Shown: one piece after another, positions 8,659-17,719 of the stretch | Layout: each line of letters begins with the position of its first letter | Numbering within the stretch: position 1 is the first letter of the stretch | Assembly (NCBI RefSeq): GCF_002154695.1 | Contig: NZ_MTAV01000089.1 | Coordinates: 33,190-97,189, forward strand | Direction of reading: 5' to 3' | From: Nostoc sp. T09 | GTDB taxonomy: Bacteria > Cyanobacteriota > Cyanobacteriia > Cyanobacteriales > Nostocaceae | DNA: 64,000 bases | Notes under the pieces: generated by a model | Seen by the model: only the letters and a program-made list of their open reading frames with translations | Told to the model about the DNA's origin: nothing | The model's database searches: none | Translations under genes and position numbers: made by a program

Positions 8659-9831
8659 ATGCAGTTCGCTAAACGCCTAGACAAAATTCCTCCCTATCTG
8701 TTCGCTGAGATTAACCGCAAAGGGAATGAACTTGTAGCCAAGGGAGTTGATATTATCAATTTGGCGGTGGGCGATCCAGATAAACCGACTCCAACTCATA
8801 TACTCCAGGTAATGCACGAGGCGATAAATGACGCTTCCACCCACAACTATCCACCTTATCAAGGTACTCAAGAATTCCGAGAGGCAGCAGCGAAGTGGAT
8901 GGAACGTCGGTTTGGAGTAGCTGGGTTGAATCCGAATACAGAGGTTGTTTCTTCTATTGGTTCTAAGGAAGCGATTCACAATACTTTCTTAGCCTTTGTA
9001 GAAACTGGAGATTATACGCTCATACCAGATCCTGGTTACCCCGTTTATCGGACTTCGACGTTATTTGCTGGTGGTGAGCCTTTTACCATGCCTCTAAAGG
9101 CAGAAAATCAATTTTTACCTAACCTGAATGCAATTCCTGAAGAGGTTGCCCGGAAAGCAAAACTGTTGTGGATTAACTATCCTAATAATCCTACAGGGGC
9201 ACTGGCGACACTAGAATTTTTTGAGGAATTGGTAGCTTTCTGCAAGCAGTACAATATTTTGCTGTGTCATGACAATGCTTACTCAGAAATGGCATACGAC
9301 GGCTATAAACCGCCTAGTGTACTACAGGTTCCAGGTGCTAAGGATGTGGCGATTGAGTTTCACAGTCTGTCAAAGTCGTACAATATGACGGGCTGGCGAA
9401 TTGGTTTTGTAGTGGGAAATGCCATTGGTATTAAAGGTTTAGTACAGGTCAAAAGTAATGTCGATTCTGGGGTATTTAAGGCAATTCAAGCATGTGCGAT
9501 CGCAGCTTATTCTACTGATGATGCAGAACTGCAATCTGTAATTTCGGTGTACCAAAATCGCCGGGACATTATTGTCAAAGGGCTGCAATCTCTGGGTTGG
9601 CCAATTCAGCCTCCGCAAGCGACTCTTTACGTCTGGGTACCTGTTCCTCCAGGGTATACCTCAACAGAATTTGTGACACTGCTACTTGACAAATGTGGCA
9701 TTCTTGTGCCTCCAGGTAACGGTTATGGTGCAGCTGGAGAAGGCTTTTTTCGGATTGCCCTCACTATTCCTGATGAGCGAATGCACGAAGCAATTCAACG
9801 CCTCAAGGATGCCAACATTCGCTACAGCTAA
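8659..9831 (+). CDS. LL-diaminopimelate aminotransferase-type PLP enzyme
   Basis: 390 residues, fold-type I aminotransferase (aspartate aminotransferase superfamily). The PLP-binding lysine is K239 in SLSKSYNMTGWRIGF, and the NYPNNPTGA motif (near residue 174-182) is the usual cofactor-site Asn/Pro block. The opening MQFAKRLDKIPPYLFAEI and overall pattern match the second cyanobacterial/archaeal-type LL-diaminopimelate aminotransferase, which makes LL-DAP from tetrahydrodipicolinate for lysine and peptidoglycan. Aspartate or other amino acid transamination cannot be excluded from sequence alone. Monocistronic. Confidence 0.8.
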   Translation: MQFAKRLDKIPPYLFAEINRKGNELVAKGVDIINLAVGDPDKPTPTHILQVMHEAINDASTHNYPPYQGTQEFREAAAKWMERRFGVAGLNPNTEVVSSIGSKEAIHNTFLAFVETGDYTLIPDPGYPVYRTSTLFAGGEPFTMPLKAENQFLPNLNAIPEEVARKAKLLWINYPNNPTGALATLEFFEELVAFCKQYNILLCHDNAYSEMAYDGYKPPSVLQVPGAKDVAIEFHSLSKSYNMTGWRIGFVVGNAIGIKGLVQVKSNVDSGVFKAIQACAIAAYSTDDAELQSVISVYQNRRDIIVKGLQSLGWPIQPPQATLYVWVPVPPGYTSTEFVTLLLDKCGILVPPGNGYGAAGEGFFRIALTIPDERMHEAIQRLKDANIRYS

Positions 9832-9877
9832 AATCTCGGCTTTTATCTAAGTGTATTTGCCATAGCAGTAAATTTAT

Positions 9878-10258
9878 TTATGTACCATAAATCGTATTCG
9901 GATCATTAGTATCTTGGTATGCTTGCCAGACCAAGTTAATAAACTGATGGAGTTGCTGCTTAGTAGCTGAGTCAGGTTCAGTTTTTGGTTCTTTCACTAA
10001 AACCTGACTCAAGATCGTAATAACTTCTGTATCTAGGGCTGGACAAAATAAATTTATCGGCCATAGTAAATCAGACGCATCTCGCAGGTCAGTTATATTT
10101 GGTGCTTCTGGGATGAAATTGACCAGCACTAAAGGACGTACCCAGCATAACTGGCGCGAAACCACGACTTGAATGACTTCTGCATATAAATTCATGTCGC
10201 CATGCTTTAAAGACACAATTTGTCCTGGTTGAAAGTTTAGGCTCATGTCCATAATCAC
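9878..10258 (-). CDS. Conserved hypothetical protein
   Basis: 126 residues (122 from the internal Met at residue 5, MSLNFQPGQ). The N-terminus (FQPGQIVSLKHGDMNLYAEVIQVV) looks like a small beta-barrel, and the rest is mixed alpha/beta with no known catalytic motif. I do not recognise a named domain. It converges on the aminotransferase gene and diverges from clpS. Composition and codon use are like the neighbours, so it is probably a genuine lineage gene. Confidence 0.65.
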   Translation of the reverse strand: MIMDMSLNFQPGQIVSLKHGDMNLYAEVIQVVVSRQLCWVRPLVLVNFIPEAPNITDLRDASDLLWPINLFCPALDTEVITILSQVLVKEPKTEPDSATKQQLHQFINLVWQAYQDTNDPNTIYGT

Positions 10259-10550
10259 GCAGCTTAGGGCGGCAATGATAATATTGTAGTTTTCTTAATG
10301 TTAAAACTGAGAGTGCGCTATGCTGAGAGAAAACTGCGGCAACATTAAGCTATCACTATTAAACCTGTGATGTTTTAGACATAAATTTCTCAAGCATTTA
10401 CTTCGTATTGTCCCAATCAACCCCAGGCAGGAAAAAATTTTGCTGCCACAGCATCTGTATGTAAATGCTATAGAATAGGTGAATAACTGTTAAGCGATCG
10501 CTGGACAGAGGCTTCGTTGTAGTAAATAAACGAAAAAAGAGCAAAGAGCA

Positions 10551-10832
10551 GTGTCAGTCGAAACCATTGAGAAGCGTTCCACAACCCGTAAGCTCGCGCC
10601 TCGGTATCGCGTTTTGCTCCATAATGACGACTACAACCCTATGGAGTACGTGGTACAGGTACTAATGACCACAGTGCCGAGCATTACCCAGCCCCAGGCT
10701 GTTAGCATTATGATGGAAGCCCATACTAACGGGCTAGCTTTAGTTATTACTTGTGCTCAGGAACATGCTGAGTTCTACTGTGAAACTTTGAAAAGTCATG
10801 GTTTGAGTAGCACAATTGAACCTGATGAATAG
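10551..10832 (+). CDS. clpS: ATP-dependent Clp protease adaptor ClpS
   Basis: 93 residues starting with GTG. The core RYRVLLHNDDYNPMEYVVQ carries the substrate-pocket N-D-D-Y-N-P-M signature, and the conserved ITCAQEHAEFYCETL helix follows. ClpS delivers N-degron substrates to ClpC/ClpA unfoldases. Cyanobacteria often have two ClpS proteins; this one resembles the standard form. A CPBP-family gene follows 66 bases later on the same strand. Confidence 0.93.
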   Translation: MSVETIEKRSTTRKLAPRYRVLLHNDDYNPMEYVVQVLMTTVPSITQPQAVSIMMEAHTNGLALVITCAQEHAEFYCETLKSHGLSSTIEPDE

Positions 10833-10898
10833 TCAGCCGTCATTAGTTATAAGTCTCAATCTAGAATATTGACTTGTAACTATTGACTTACATTTTGC

Positions 10899-11726
10899 AT
10901 GAAACTAAATCTTGTCCATCTAGCTCAACGCCCTGCCCCTATTAGGCTGGGTTGTTTCATTTTGACTTTGTTATTGTTATGGTTGCCCTTTACTTTCCCA
11001 ATTTACTTACTGGTACATGATTCTAACTTAGTAAGTATTGTGACTATGGTATTGCTATATGTAGAGTTTATTTTTCTATTGAAGTTATGGGGTAAGTACG
11101 TCTATCAGGAACCTCACATACTACGGCATTATGGTTTAGAAATTTCTAGGCAAAACGGCGTCGATTTACTGCGTGGCTTGGCTATTGGGCTAATTAGTGT
11201 GTTGACGTTATTTGGATTACAAGGTTCTCTAGGTTTGTTAGTGTGGCAACAACCTCATAGTTTTCTACTAAAAGTAGTTTTAGAGGGTTTAATCGTAGGT
11301 TCAGGTGTAGGTTTCGCTGAGGAATTGTTATTCCGAGGCTGGTTGTTGAATGAATTACAACGGAATTACAGCCCACGTGTGGCATTATGGACAGATGGGA
11401 TTTTATTTGCAGGATTGCATTTTATTAAACCACTCGAGGCAATTATTCACACACTGCCGCAATTCCCAGCTTTAGTACTATTAGGGTTAACGCAGGTATG
11501 GGGAAAGTTCTGGCGTAGAGGACGCCTTGGTTTACCCATTGGTTTGCATGGTGGTTTAGTTTGGGGCTACTACATTATTAATATTGGAGAATTAATCAAA
11601 TATTCTGGTCGAGTTCCTGATTGGGTGACCGGAGTGAATAATAATCCCTTGCAAGGTGTGATGGGGGTATTGTTTATGAGTCTACTCGCTTTCTGGATGC
11701 GGGGGCGAACAATTAAAGATGGGTAA
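10899..11726 (+). CDS. CPBP family intramembrane metalloprotease-like protein
   Basis: 275 residues with about seven hydrophobic segments. The Abi/CPBP signature is present: EELLFRGWLLNELQR (EExxxR, around residues 141-155), a second motif ending LHF (about 171), and HGGLVW near residue 218. These residues form the putative zinc site of Rce1-like CAAX proteases. Substrates in cyanobacteria are unknown. It follows clpS and may be co-transcribed with it. The stop codon is within a hairpin shared with the convergent pentapeptide gene. Confidence 0.85.
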   Translation: MKLNLVHLAQRPAPIRLGCFILTLLLLWLPFTFPIYLLVHDSNLVSIVTMVLLYVEFIFLLKLWGKYVYQEPHILRHYGLEISRQNGVDLLRGLAIGLISVLTLFGLQGSLGLLVWQQPHSFLLKVVLEGLIVGSGVGFAEELLFRGWLLNELQRNYSPRVALWTDGILFAGLHFIKPLEAIIHTLPQFPALVLLGLTQVWGKFWRRGRLGLPIGLHGGLVWGYYIINIGELIKYSGRVPDWVTGVNNNPLQGVMGVLFMSLLAFWMRGRTIKDG

Positions 11727-11748
11727 TTGGAAAAACCAGTTACCCATC
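11718..11748 (-). terminator. Hairpin between convergent CPBP and pentapeptide genes
   Basis: Arms GATGGGTAATTGG and CCAGTTACCCATC (13 bp, one mismatch or G-U) around an AAAAA loop. On the minus strand it is followed by TTTAATTG, so it fits a terminator for the DICT-pentapeptide unit. It overlaps the stop codon of the CPBP gene. Confidence 0.55.
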
Positions 11749-11792
11749 TCAAATTAACAGCGTTCAAAACACTGTGCTTTTTCTACTTCTCA

Positions 11793-12428
11793 TCAAACTC
11801 TCTCCACCACTGTTCCTACCACACAGGCTCTATCCAAATTAACGCCATTCAAATTCGCACCTTCCAATTCTGCACACAATAAATTTGCACCACTAAAATT
11901 CGCTCCTGCCAAGTTTGCCCCGCGTAAGTCTGCTTCTTCAAGGTTTGCCTCACTTAACAACGCCCCTTGCAAATCAGCACGTGTCAAGTCTGCACCTTTG
12001 AGATTTGCTCCCGTCAGGTTAGCACCGCGCAAGTCAGCACTCCGCAAATCAACACCTTGCAAATTTACGTTCATCAAATTGGCACCACTCAAGAAAGCAC
12101 CCGCCAAAGCCACATCGCTGAGTGTCGCACCCATAAAGTTAGCACCGCGCAAGTTGCTACCGCGCAAGTCAGCACCTGTTAAATCTGCTTGCATCAGGTT
12201 TGCTCCCATGAGGTTCGCCCGCAAGTCAGTTGCTTGGAGATTGGCCCCCATCAAATTCGCACCTTCTAAATGCCCACCTTCGAGTTTAGAACCAGTGAAA
12301 TTGGTGCCGACAAGGGTAGCGCCGGCAAGATTGATACGGCTTAAATCAAGTTGGCAGAGTTCCTCGTCTTCTAAATCTGCTCCTGGGAGTTGTTTGATGT
12401 TTCCTAATCTAATGGCTTCGATATTCAT
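11793..12428 (-). CDS. Pentapeptide-repeat protein
   Basis: 211 residues composed almost wholly of A(D/N)LxG-type pentapeptides from about residue 28 to the end (ADLRGANLTGANLKGADL and similar), which fold as a right-handed quadrilateral beta helix. No signal peptide. Cyanobacteria encode many such proteins and their roles are mostly unknown. The start codon overlaps the stop of the upstream DICT gene (ATGA), so translation is probably coupled and the two may act together. Confidence 0.9.
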   Translation of the reverse strand: MNIEAIRLGNIKQLPGADLEDEELCQLDLSRINLAGATLVGTNFTGSKLEGGHLEGANLMGANLQATDLRANLMGANLMQADLTGADLRGSNLRGANFMGATLSDVALAGAFLSGANLMNVNLQGVDLRSADLRGANLTGANLKGADLTRADLQGALLSEANLEEADLRGANLAGANFSGANLLCAELEGANLNGVNLDRACVVGTVVERV

Positions 12429-13822
12429 TGTGGGTAAGTACCAATCTCCTCACTAGTCTTGCTTTGACTATCCCATCGGGAATCAATTAGCCACATGCCA
12501 GCACTGACTTTGGCTTCTATTAAGGGTAAGTCGAGTCCTTGTTGCAAACCCATGACTAACAAAGTCAGGATATCTACCAGTTTAGGGTCAAAGCGGGTTG
12601 ATTGTTGTAGTCTGCACTCATCCAAAGCTTGAGTAAAAATTTCTTCCCGACTTATTGGAGATGATTTTTTCTGATTTACTCGCCACTGAAAATCTGCGGC
12701 TAAGGCCAAAATTCTGGACTCTAAAGGAATTTCATCTCCTGCTAAACCTGCTGGTTCTCCTGTACCGTTCCACCACTCGGTTTGATGAGTAATAATTTGA
12801 GCAACTGCTCGCAACCTTGGCATGGTTCGCAGTACTTGTGCTCCCCTGACTAAGGGACAGCTTAAGGGAGAACTGGGAGCATCTGCTTGGTAACGGGTAG
12901 AAGTACCAGGTATGAGTACGCTTTCTGCTTTCTGTAGGGGATCTATGCGGTGCAGCAAGGCGGCAAGGCGCAATCTTTTAATCTGCCATGCAGGGAGATT
13001 TAACAGCTGCCCCATCGTTTCTGCTAAGGCTACGACTTCTGCTGCTGCCATTGGGTTGTTAATATCCGCCAGATCCATTAACTGCGCCATCCGCAAGAAT
13101 GCCTGGATTTCGTTGGAAATTAGGTTGCGGTCTAGTACTTGTTGACGCAGTGCTGTGGGAAGAGATAAATTGTCCTGGCCAGTCTGGAGGTAATCTACCA
13201 CAAGGGAGACAACTGCACTCAAGTCTTCTGGTGTAACAAGACTAGGCTGAATCGAATCTTTATGGGCGGTCAGCTGGTTCGCTAGTTCTGGATTGTATGG
13301 TCTAATATGGGCGATCGCTAATTCTGCTGTTTCTCGAACTAACTCTGGCTCAAATGTCCATAAGCCATAAAATTTACGCTCTAAGTCTGATCCAGGTATT
13401 CCGGCGCTGCCATAATCAGCTTCTGATAATTCTTGACAAATCACCATTGCTGTGTAATTGGATGAGAGAATAATTAAATGCCACTCCTGAGCCACTGGGT
13501 CGCCTGGATCTAAAGCTACTAAGTCTACATTGGGTAGTAAGCTTGTAGGATGTTCGGCAAAGCCAGCATCAGCGGCAGCCATAATTACAATCTCATCGCT
13601 GTGCTGGGCGATGTCTGCATATCGTTCTGCTTCTTGGAGATACCATTTACCCTGTTGGAAGGCAGTGATCACTAAGGGTTTACTATCGTCTTTGAGAATG
13701 TGGTCTTCCAAGGCATGACACAAGGCAACTAGGGTATTTTTGTAGTACACCCCGAATCGAACTGGTCTAGCACTATGGCGATGAATACTTTCTAACTGTT
13801 GGAGTATAGAGCCTTCTAACAT
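12425..13822 (-). CDS. DICT sensory domain protein with degenerate HD-GYP-like domain
   Basis: 465 residues. The N-terminal half (about 1-180, with FGVYYKNTLVALCHALEDHIL) resembles the DICT domain, an input module of cyanobacterial signalling proteins. The C-terminal half is HD-GYP-like, but the metal motif reads LLHRID instead of LLHDIGK, and the second block reads THQTEWWNGTGEP instead of HHExxDGxGYP. It is therefore probably not an active cyclic-di-GMP phosphodiesterase, or binds metal differently. First gene of a two-gene unit with the pentapeptide protein. The 220 bases upstream hold its promoter. Confidence 0.75.
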   Translation of the reverse strand: MLEGSILQQLESIHRHSARPVRFGVYYKNTLVALCHALEDHILKDDSKPLVITAFQQGKWYLQEAERYADIAQHSDEIVIMAAADAGFAEHPTSLLPNVDLVALDPGDPVAQEWHLIILSSNYTAMVICQELSEADYGSAGIPGSDLERKFYGLWTFEPELVRETAELAIAHIRPYNPELANQLTAHKDSIQPSLVTPEDLSAVVSLVVDYLQTGQDNLSLPTALRQQVLDRNLISNEIQAFLRMAQLMDLADINNPMAAAEVVALAETMGQLLNLPAWQIKRLRLAALLHRIDPLQKAESVLIPGTSTRYQADAPSSPLSCPLVRGAQVLRTMPRLRAVAQIITHQTEWWNGTGEPAGLAGDEIPLESRILALAADFQWRVNQKKSSPISREEIFTQALDECRLQQSTRFDPKLVDILTLLVMGLQQGLDLPLIEAKVSAGMWLIDSRWDSQSKTSEEIGTYPQ

Positions 13823-14040
13823 GGGATTTAATTAAATGCACCGCAGAAGCGGAGGAGAAGATGAAGAATCTTAAATCTGTGTCTATAACTCTTTTAAGTT
13901 TACTTTTTGAGGTACGAATTACGCTACAGACCACAAGTACTGATATTTATTAATTAGTGTATCAATTTGCCGGAATGGGGAAAGAAAAACTGTATTCACC
14001 GCAATTGGCAAAATTTGCCTCTTGAGCAAAGGAGGTTTTC

Positions 14041-14202
14041 GTGAAATCGCGTCAAAAGCTTAAGTCGTTATTTTACTTGGGTTACGAGAACAATTTAATT
14101 GCTCAACATCCGAATCAGCCCTTGATAACCGAAAGTAAGCGATCGCTATTCAGCCAGATTATATGGAAGAGTAGTATCCCCATCTGGACTACACAAAATT
14201 AA
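14041..14202 (+). CDS. Candidate small protein (53 aa) with very strong ribosome binding site
   Basis: A GTG-started frame of 54 codons, opening MKSRQKLKSLFYLGYENNLI and ending at TAA. It is preceded by GCAAAGGAGGTTTTC, a near-perfect Shine-Dalgarno with suitable spacing, which is unusual in this genome. The protein is basic with some aromatic residues and has no motif I recognise. It lies between two minus-strand genes. The ribosome site is direct evidence; that it is expressed is inference. Confidence 0.5.
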   Translation: MKSRQKLKSLFYLGYENNLIAQHPNQPLITESKRSLFSQIIWKSSIPIWTTQN

Positions 14203-14369
14203 ACTCGGATGCGGTAGAGTGTGATGATCATTATTTTGAGCAAGCGATCGCAATTGCTCTTGAGAACTGTGATAAGTGATTTGAGCGATCGCGCAAGTTT
14301 ACTAAGGGTGAGGGTGTTTCTGAGAAACTTTGCTTAAATTTAGGTTCGTTTTTACCTATCTTCACAGGA

Positions 14370-14386
14370 GTAAGCAAGAAGCTTAC
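14370..14386 (-). terminator. Small hairpin downstream of the radical SAM gene
   Basis: Arms GTAAGC and GCTTAC around an AAGAA loop, 14 bases past the stop codon of the minus-strand radical SAM gene. No U-tract follows, so termination is uncertain. Confidence 0.3.
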
Positions 14387-14399
14387 CCCATATGAGTTA

Positions 14400-15989
14400 T
14401 CAAACACCTAGCAGCTGTTTCTCGTTTTTCTCCATTGGTGCAGAAAGTGCTTCTTCTAAATCAGCACATCCTAATTTCTCTTCTAATATTTTCATGACTT
14501 CACGGCCAAAGTCATTGGGGTTCTGTTGCCAAGCTTGCAAGCAAACTTCCCCAAAAAATGAACCCAAAGGTTCGGGGTTCCAGAGAAGTTTTTTGGCTGT
14601 CCACGGCATCAAGCTCATGGGATTGTACCCTGGTTTGAGGATGCCTTGTTTGAAGGCATATTCTTCTAAGTGGGTATGGGGTTGTAGTCCAATAAAAAAT
14701 ATGGCAGGTTCGACTTTATCTGCGCCAAATATCCGTTCTAGTTCGCGGTGGTAGGCGATGGTTTGGCGTATAGTTTCGGGACGTTCGTCAATTACGTTAA
14801 AGGAATAATTGACGGAAACTAAGTCATTGAAACCAGCTGCTTTTAAATCACGACAGTTTTGCAAGACGTTTCGTAGGTTATACCCCATCCGCATTTTCCG
14901 CACAAGTTCCTGAGAACCACTGGTAATACCGATTTCAAAGTAGTTCATCCCGGTTTTTGCCATCAAATCGCATAACTGGGGTGTCAGGTTGTCGGCTCTG
15001 ATGTATGCTGCCCAGTGGATGTCTGTCATGCCGGAATCAACGATTTTTTGTAAAAGTTCTACTGCATCGTCAATAAATTTCCTAGCGGGGATGAATTGAG
15101 CATCGGTAAACCAGAAATTGCGAATGCCGCGATCGTACAATTGACGCATCTCAGCGACAACTTCATCTGCTGGGTTAATGCGTACTTGTTTGCCTTCAAC
15201 CACAGTGTAAACACAATAACAGCAGTTATGAGGACATCCGCGTTTAGTTTGAACGCCAATGTAGAAGTCTTGCCCTTGCAGATAGTAGTTAAATTCTGGC
15301 CAGATGGTTTCAATATAGTCGTACTTACAGGCAGCTTTTTCTAAGGGAGTGGGTTGTTCGTGAATTAACCGTTGTCGTGGTTGAGTCTCTCCAACTACAT
15401 AGCAGCGTTCATCGCGAAACTCTTTGCCACTTAAAAATTTTTCTAACAGGGTTTCTCCTTCACCTACAGAGATAATTGTCCCTTGAGGTAAGCTTTTACC
15501 CAACTGTTCGTAAAATACACTAACTGCACCCCCACCTACAACTGCACGGGCAGCTTTTTCATACTTTTGGGCGCGCTTCAAACCGCGTTTAATTAATCCT
15601 AGATTACGCCATAATTCCACGTAGTAAGCAATAAAAATTCGCAAACCACCTAAGGCTCCACGTAATTTTACTAGCGGATTCTTCGCATAGTAAAATTCAA
15701 AAGCGTTTTGTAAAGGGTTTCCGCCTCGACCACCAACGGGGGCATATATTTGGATATCTCGCCAAGAAAATACCAGTAGTGTTGGTTTAAATTCATCTAT
15801 ACAGTGTTCTAAAGCCTGGGCATAATCTAGAGGTGGTACACAGCCCAAATCAAAGATGCGTTGTTCGATATGAGGAAACTGTTTGTGTACGTGATCGCTT
15901 AGGTAGACAACCCCAATAGGAAAGATGGGGTTACAGGGAAGGCGAACGTAAAGAATTCGATTTTCCATTGTGCTTGCTTTAACTGCCAT
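14400..15989 (-). CDS. B12-binding domain radical SAM protein (possible high-light acclimation type)
   Basis: 529 residues; an internal ATG at residue 8 (MENRILYVRLP) is an alternative start. N-terminal B12-binding-like region (about 10-200), then the radical SAM motif C252-x3-C256-x2-C259 in KRGCPHNCCYCVY. The second half has the usual partial TIM-barrel pattern (IRNFWFTDAQF, MNYFEIGITSGSQELV). It resembles the cyanobacterial family sometimes named 'photosystem II high light acclimation radical SAM protein'; that name is from memory and not verified. Reaction unknown. It stands alone. Confidence 0.75.
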   Translation of the reverse strand: MAVKASTMENRILYVRLPCNPIFPIGVVYLSDHVHKQFPHIEQRIFDLGCVPPLDYAQALEHCIDEFKPTLLVFSWRDIQIYAPVGGRGGNPLQNAFEFYYAKNPLVKLRGALGGLRIFIAYYVELWRNLGLIKRGLKRAQKYEKAARAVVGGGAVSVFYEQLGKSLPQGTIISVGEGETLLEKFLSGKEFRDERCYVVGETQPRQRLIHEQPTPLEKAACKYDYIETIWPEFNYYLQGQDFYIGVQTKRGCPHNCCYCVYTVVEGKQVRINPADEVVAEMRQLYDRGIRNFWFTDAQFIPARKFIDDAVELLQKIVDSGMTDIHWAAYIRADNLTPQLCDLMAKTGMNYFEIGITSGSQELVRKMRMGYNLRNVLQNCRDLKAAGFNDLVSVNYSFNVIDERPETIRQTIAYHRELERIFGADKVEPAIFFIGLQPHTHLEEYAFKQGILKPGYNPMSLMPWTAKKLLWNPEPLGSFFGEVCLQAWQQNPNDFGREVMKILEEKLGCADLEEALSAPMEKNEKQLLGV

Positions 15990-16095
15990 CTTGCCGTTCT
16001 TCTGAGGAAAGAAAGTGAAATAAACAGTCAGTGTTTAACTGTATGTATTGATTTTGGTTGCTCTCCTTGATCGCGCTTGTCATTTAAGCTCAGTC

Positions 16096-16287
16096 TCAAG
16101 TAAAGTCAACCTCCTCGTAGTAACCCCTGGACATAGCTAAAATTGCTTTGCCTACCATAGGTATGGCAGCCATCAGAGCGGTTTTATGAAGATATTTTTC
16201 ATATAGCTTTACCATAACATTGAGCTTATTCATTAAGCGATGATTCTCATCTGTTACTCCTTTGAACAGATAAGACAAAAACCTCAC
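16096..16287 (-). CDS. Possible small protein, weak support
   Basis: 63-residue frame with a GTG start, containing one hydrophobic stretch (ALMAAIPMVGKAILAM) and an acidic tail. No clear ribosome binding site and no recognised family. It is on the same strand and about 100 bases upstream of the radical SAM gene. It may be a real small membrane-associated protein or a chance frame. Confidence 0.35.
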   Translation of the reverse strand: MRFLSYLFKGVTDENHRLMNKLNVMVKLYEKYLHKTALMAAIPMVGKAILAMSRGYYEEVDFT

Positions 16288-16578
16288 TTCTACTGTAAAG
16301 AATGGCTGAGGGGATCATCGCCATCCCATACCCTTAATTATTTTGATTCAGGAAGTTGCAAGATGTTTATCAAAAAATCAACATAAAAAATTTCCTATAT
16401 AGTGTATAATTATGTAAAAAGCATATATATTTACAAAAATTTTATATTGGATACCTATCTTTAGATAGAAATAATGCAGAAATGCGCAGTTGGTAGTCGG
16501 AGTTACAGCTTGTGGGATCGCCCAATGTTACTTTTGCTGGTGTAATGTAAAATTGTGGCGTAAAGCTCCTCAGCAGTT
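16288..16578. other. AT-rich intergenic region
   Basis: About 290 bases, strongly AT-rich at 16375-16460, upstream of the DUF1830 gene and presumably containing its promoter. No defined motif found. Confidence 0.4.
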
Positions 16579-16974
16579 ATGGCTCAAATACTAGATCCTC
16601 TACCACCTGAGCAATCGGGGAAAATTCTCTGCTGCTACATGAATGCCACGAGCAAAATCCAGGTTGCCCGCATCACCAATATTTCTAATTGGTACTTTGA
16701 AAGGGTTGTCTTTCCTGGACAGCGCCTCGTGTTTGAAGCCCCTCAAGAAGCTCAAATGGAGATTCATACGGGGATGATGGCGAGTGCAATTTTATCGGAT
16801 ACAATTCCGTGCGTTCGTCTTGCAATCAACGAGCCTGGTACTTACGAGTTGGGTAGCAACTCAGAAGTAGCAATAGACTCCATTAATAAAAAACCAATGG
16901 TGCAGCCAATTAATACAAAAACTGAAGATACAACAAAACCTTTAACAATAGCTGGTTTAGCATCCGTTGATTAG
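16579..16974 (+). CDS. DUF1830 family protein
   Basis: 131 residues. The conserved core ILCCYMNATSKIQVARI...WYFERVVFPGQRLVFEA is the DUF1830 pattern, a small cyanobacteria-specific beta-rich family of unknown function. The C-terminal 30 residues are a variable Thr/Lys-rich tail. No signal peptide or membrane helix. It is a single gene with its own strong terminator 20 bases downstream. Confidence 0.85.
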   Translation: MAQILDPLPPEQSGKILCCYMNATSKIQVARITNISNWYFERVVFPGQRLVFEAPQEAQMEIHTGMMASAILSDTIPCVRLAINEPGTYELGSNSEVAIDSINKKPMVQPINTKTEDTTKPLTIAGLASVD

Positions 16975-16994
16975 AAAAAATTTTTCTCAAAATG

Positions 16995-17023
16995 AAAGGT
17001 TGCTGAATTCAGCAACCCTTTTT
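16995..17023 (+). terminator. Rho-independent terminator of the DUF1830 gene
   Basis: Perfect hairpin AAAGGTTGCTGA / TCAGCAACCCTTT followed by a T-run. One of the cleanest intrinsic terminators in the window. Confidence 0.9.
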
Positions 17024-17111
17024 GTTGATTAGTTTAAGTTGTTATTTGTCCTCTGTGCTTCGATCACCCCTTAATTTTCCCTAGTGCCCTCTGTGCTCTA
17101 CAATCATTGAT

Positions 17112-17573
17112 ATGAATTTGCCTTCTTTTCTTTGGTTGTGGAAAATAGCTGCTTGGTCGATGGGGTTATCCATACTGGCATATCTAATGTTAGCGACCAC
17201 CGGCTTTTGGATGTTTAAAGCCAGAACTTCGCAACATGCTCCTAGTTTCCCCTTGTTGAATAGAGGACATGGCGGGATGCGATCGCTCCACTATACGATT
17301 GGCATCAGCATGGTCAGTTTAGTGCTCCTACTACTGGCAATTGGTATTATTGGCACGTTGGGCCATTTTGGTTCCTTGGGACAATCGTCACACTTGGTTG
17401 CTGGACTAGTAGTAGTAGTGTTAGTGTTGCTCTCTGCTATCAGTGCTACGCAAATTAGTGCTAACCGACCTTGGGCTAGAGCTTTACATCTCGGTATCAA
17501 TATTATTTTGTTTATGGGCTTTGCTTGGGTATCACTCACTGGTTGGAGTGTAGTGCAAAAGTATTTGCCTTAA
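17112..17573 (+). CDS. DUF4079-type small membrane protein
   Basis: 153 residues with four hydrophobic helices (about 10-32, 58-84, 93-112, 125-145) and conserved histidines near helix starts (H53, H60, H88), which is the layout of the DUF4079/cytochrome b561-like membrane proteins of cyanobacteria and plastids. Heme or electron-transfer roles have been suggested for related folds but nothing here proves one. It starts 138 bases after the DUF1830 stop and has its own transcription unit. Confidence 0.7.
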   Translation: MNLPSFLWLWKIAAWSMGLSILAYLMLATTGFWMFKARTSQHAPSFPLLNRGHGGMRSLHYTIGISMVSLVLLLLAIGIIGTLGHFGSLGQSSHLVAGLVVVVLVLLSAISATQISANRPWARALHLGINIILFMGFAWVSLTGWSVVQKYLP

Positions 17574-17719
17574 TTTTCTTTGGGGTACTCTTGGCTATGC
17601 GATCGCCAATTTTATCAACAGCAGAGTTAGGAAGCCTTCTTGACAGATTAGCATCAATGACTGAATGCTCCCCAGTTCCTAGTTAAGATCAACTTAAACT
17701 AAAGGATCGTGATTGAGCC

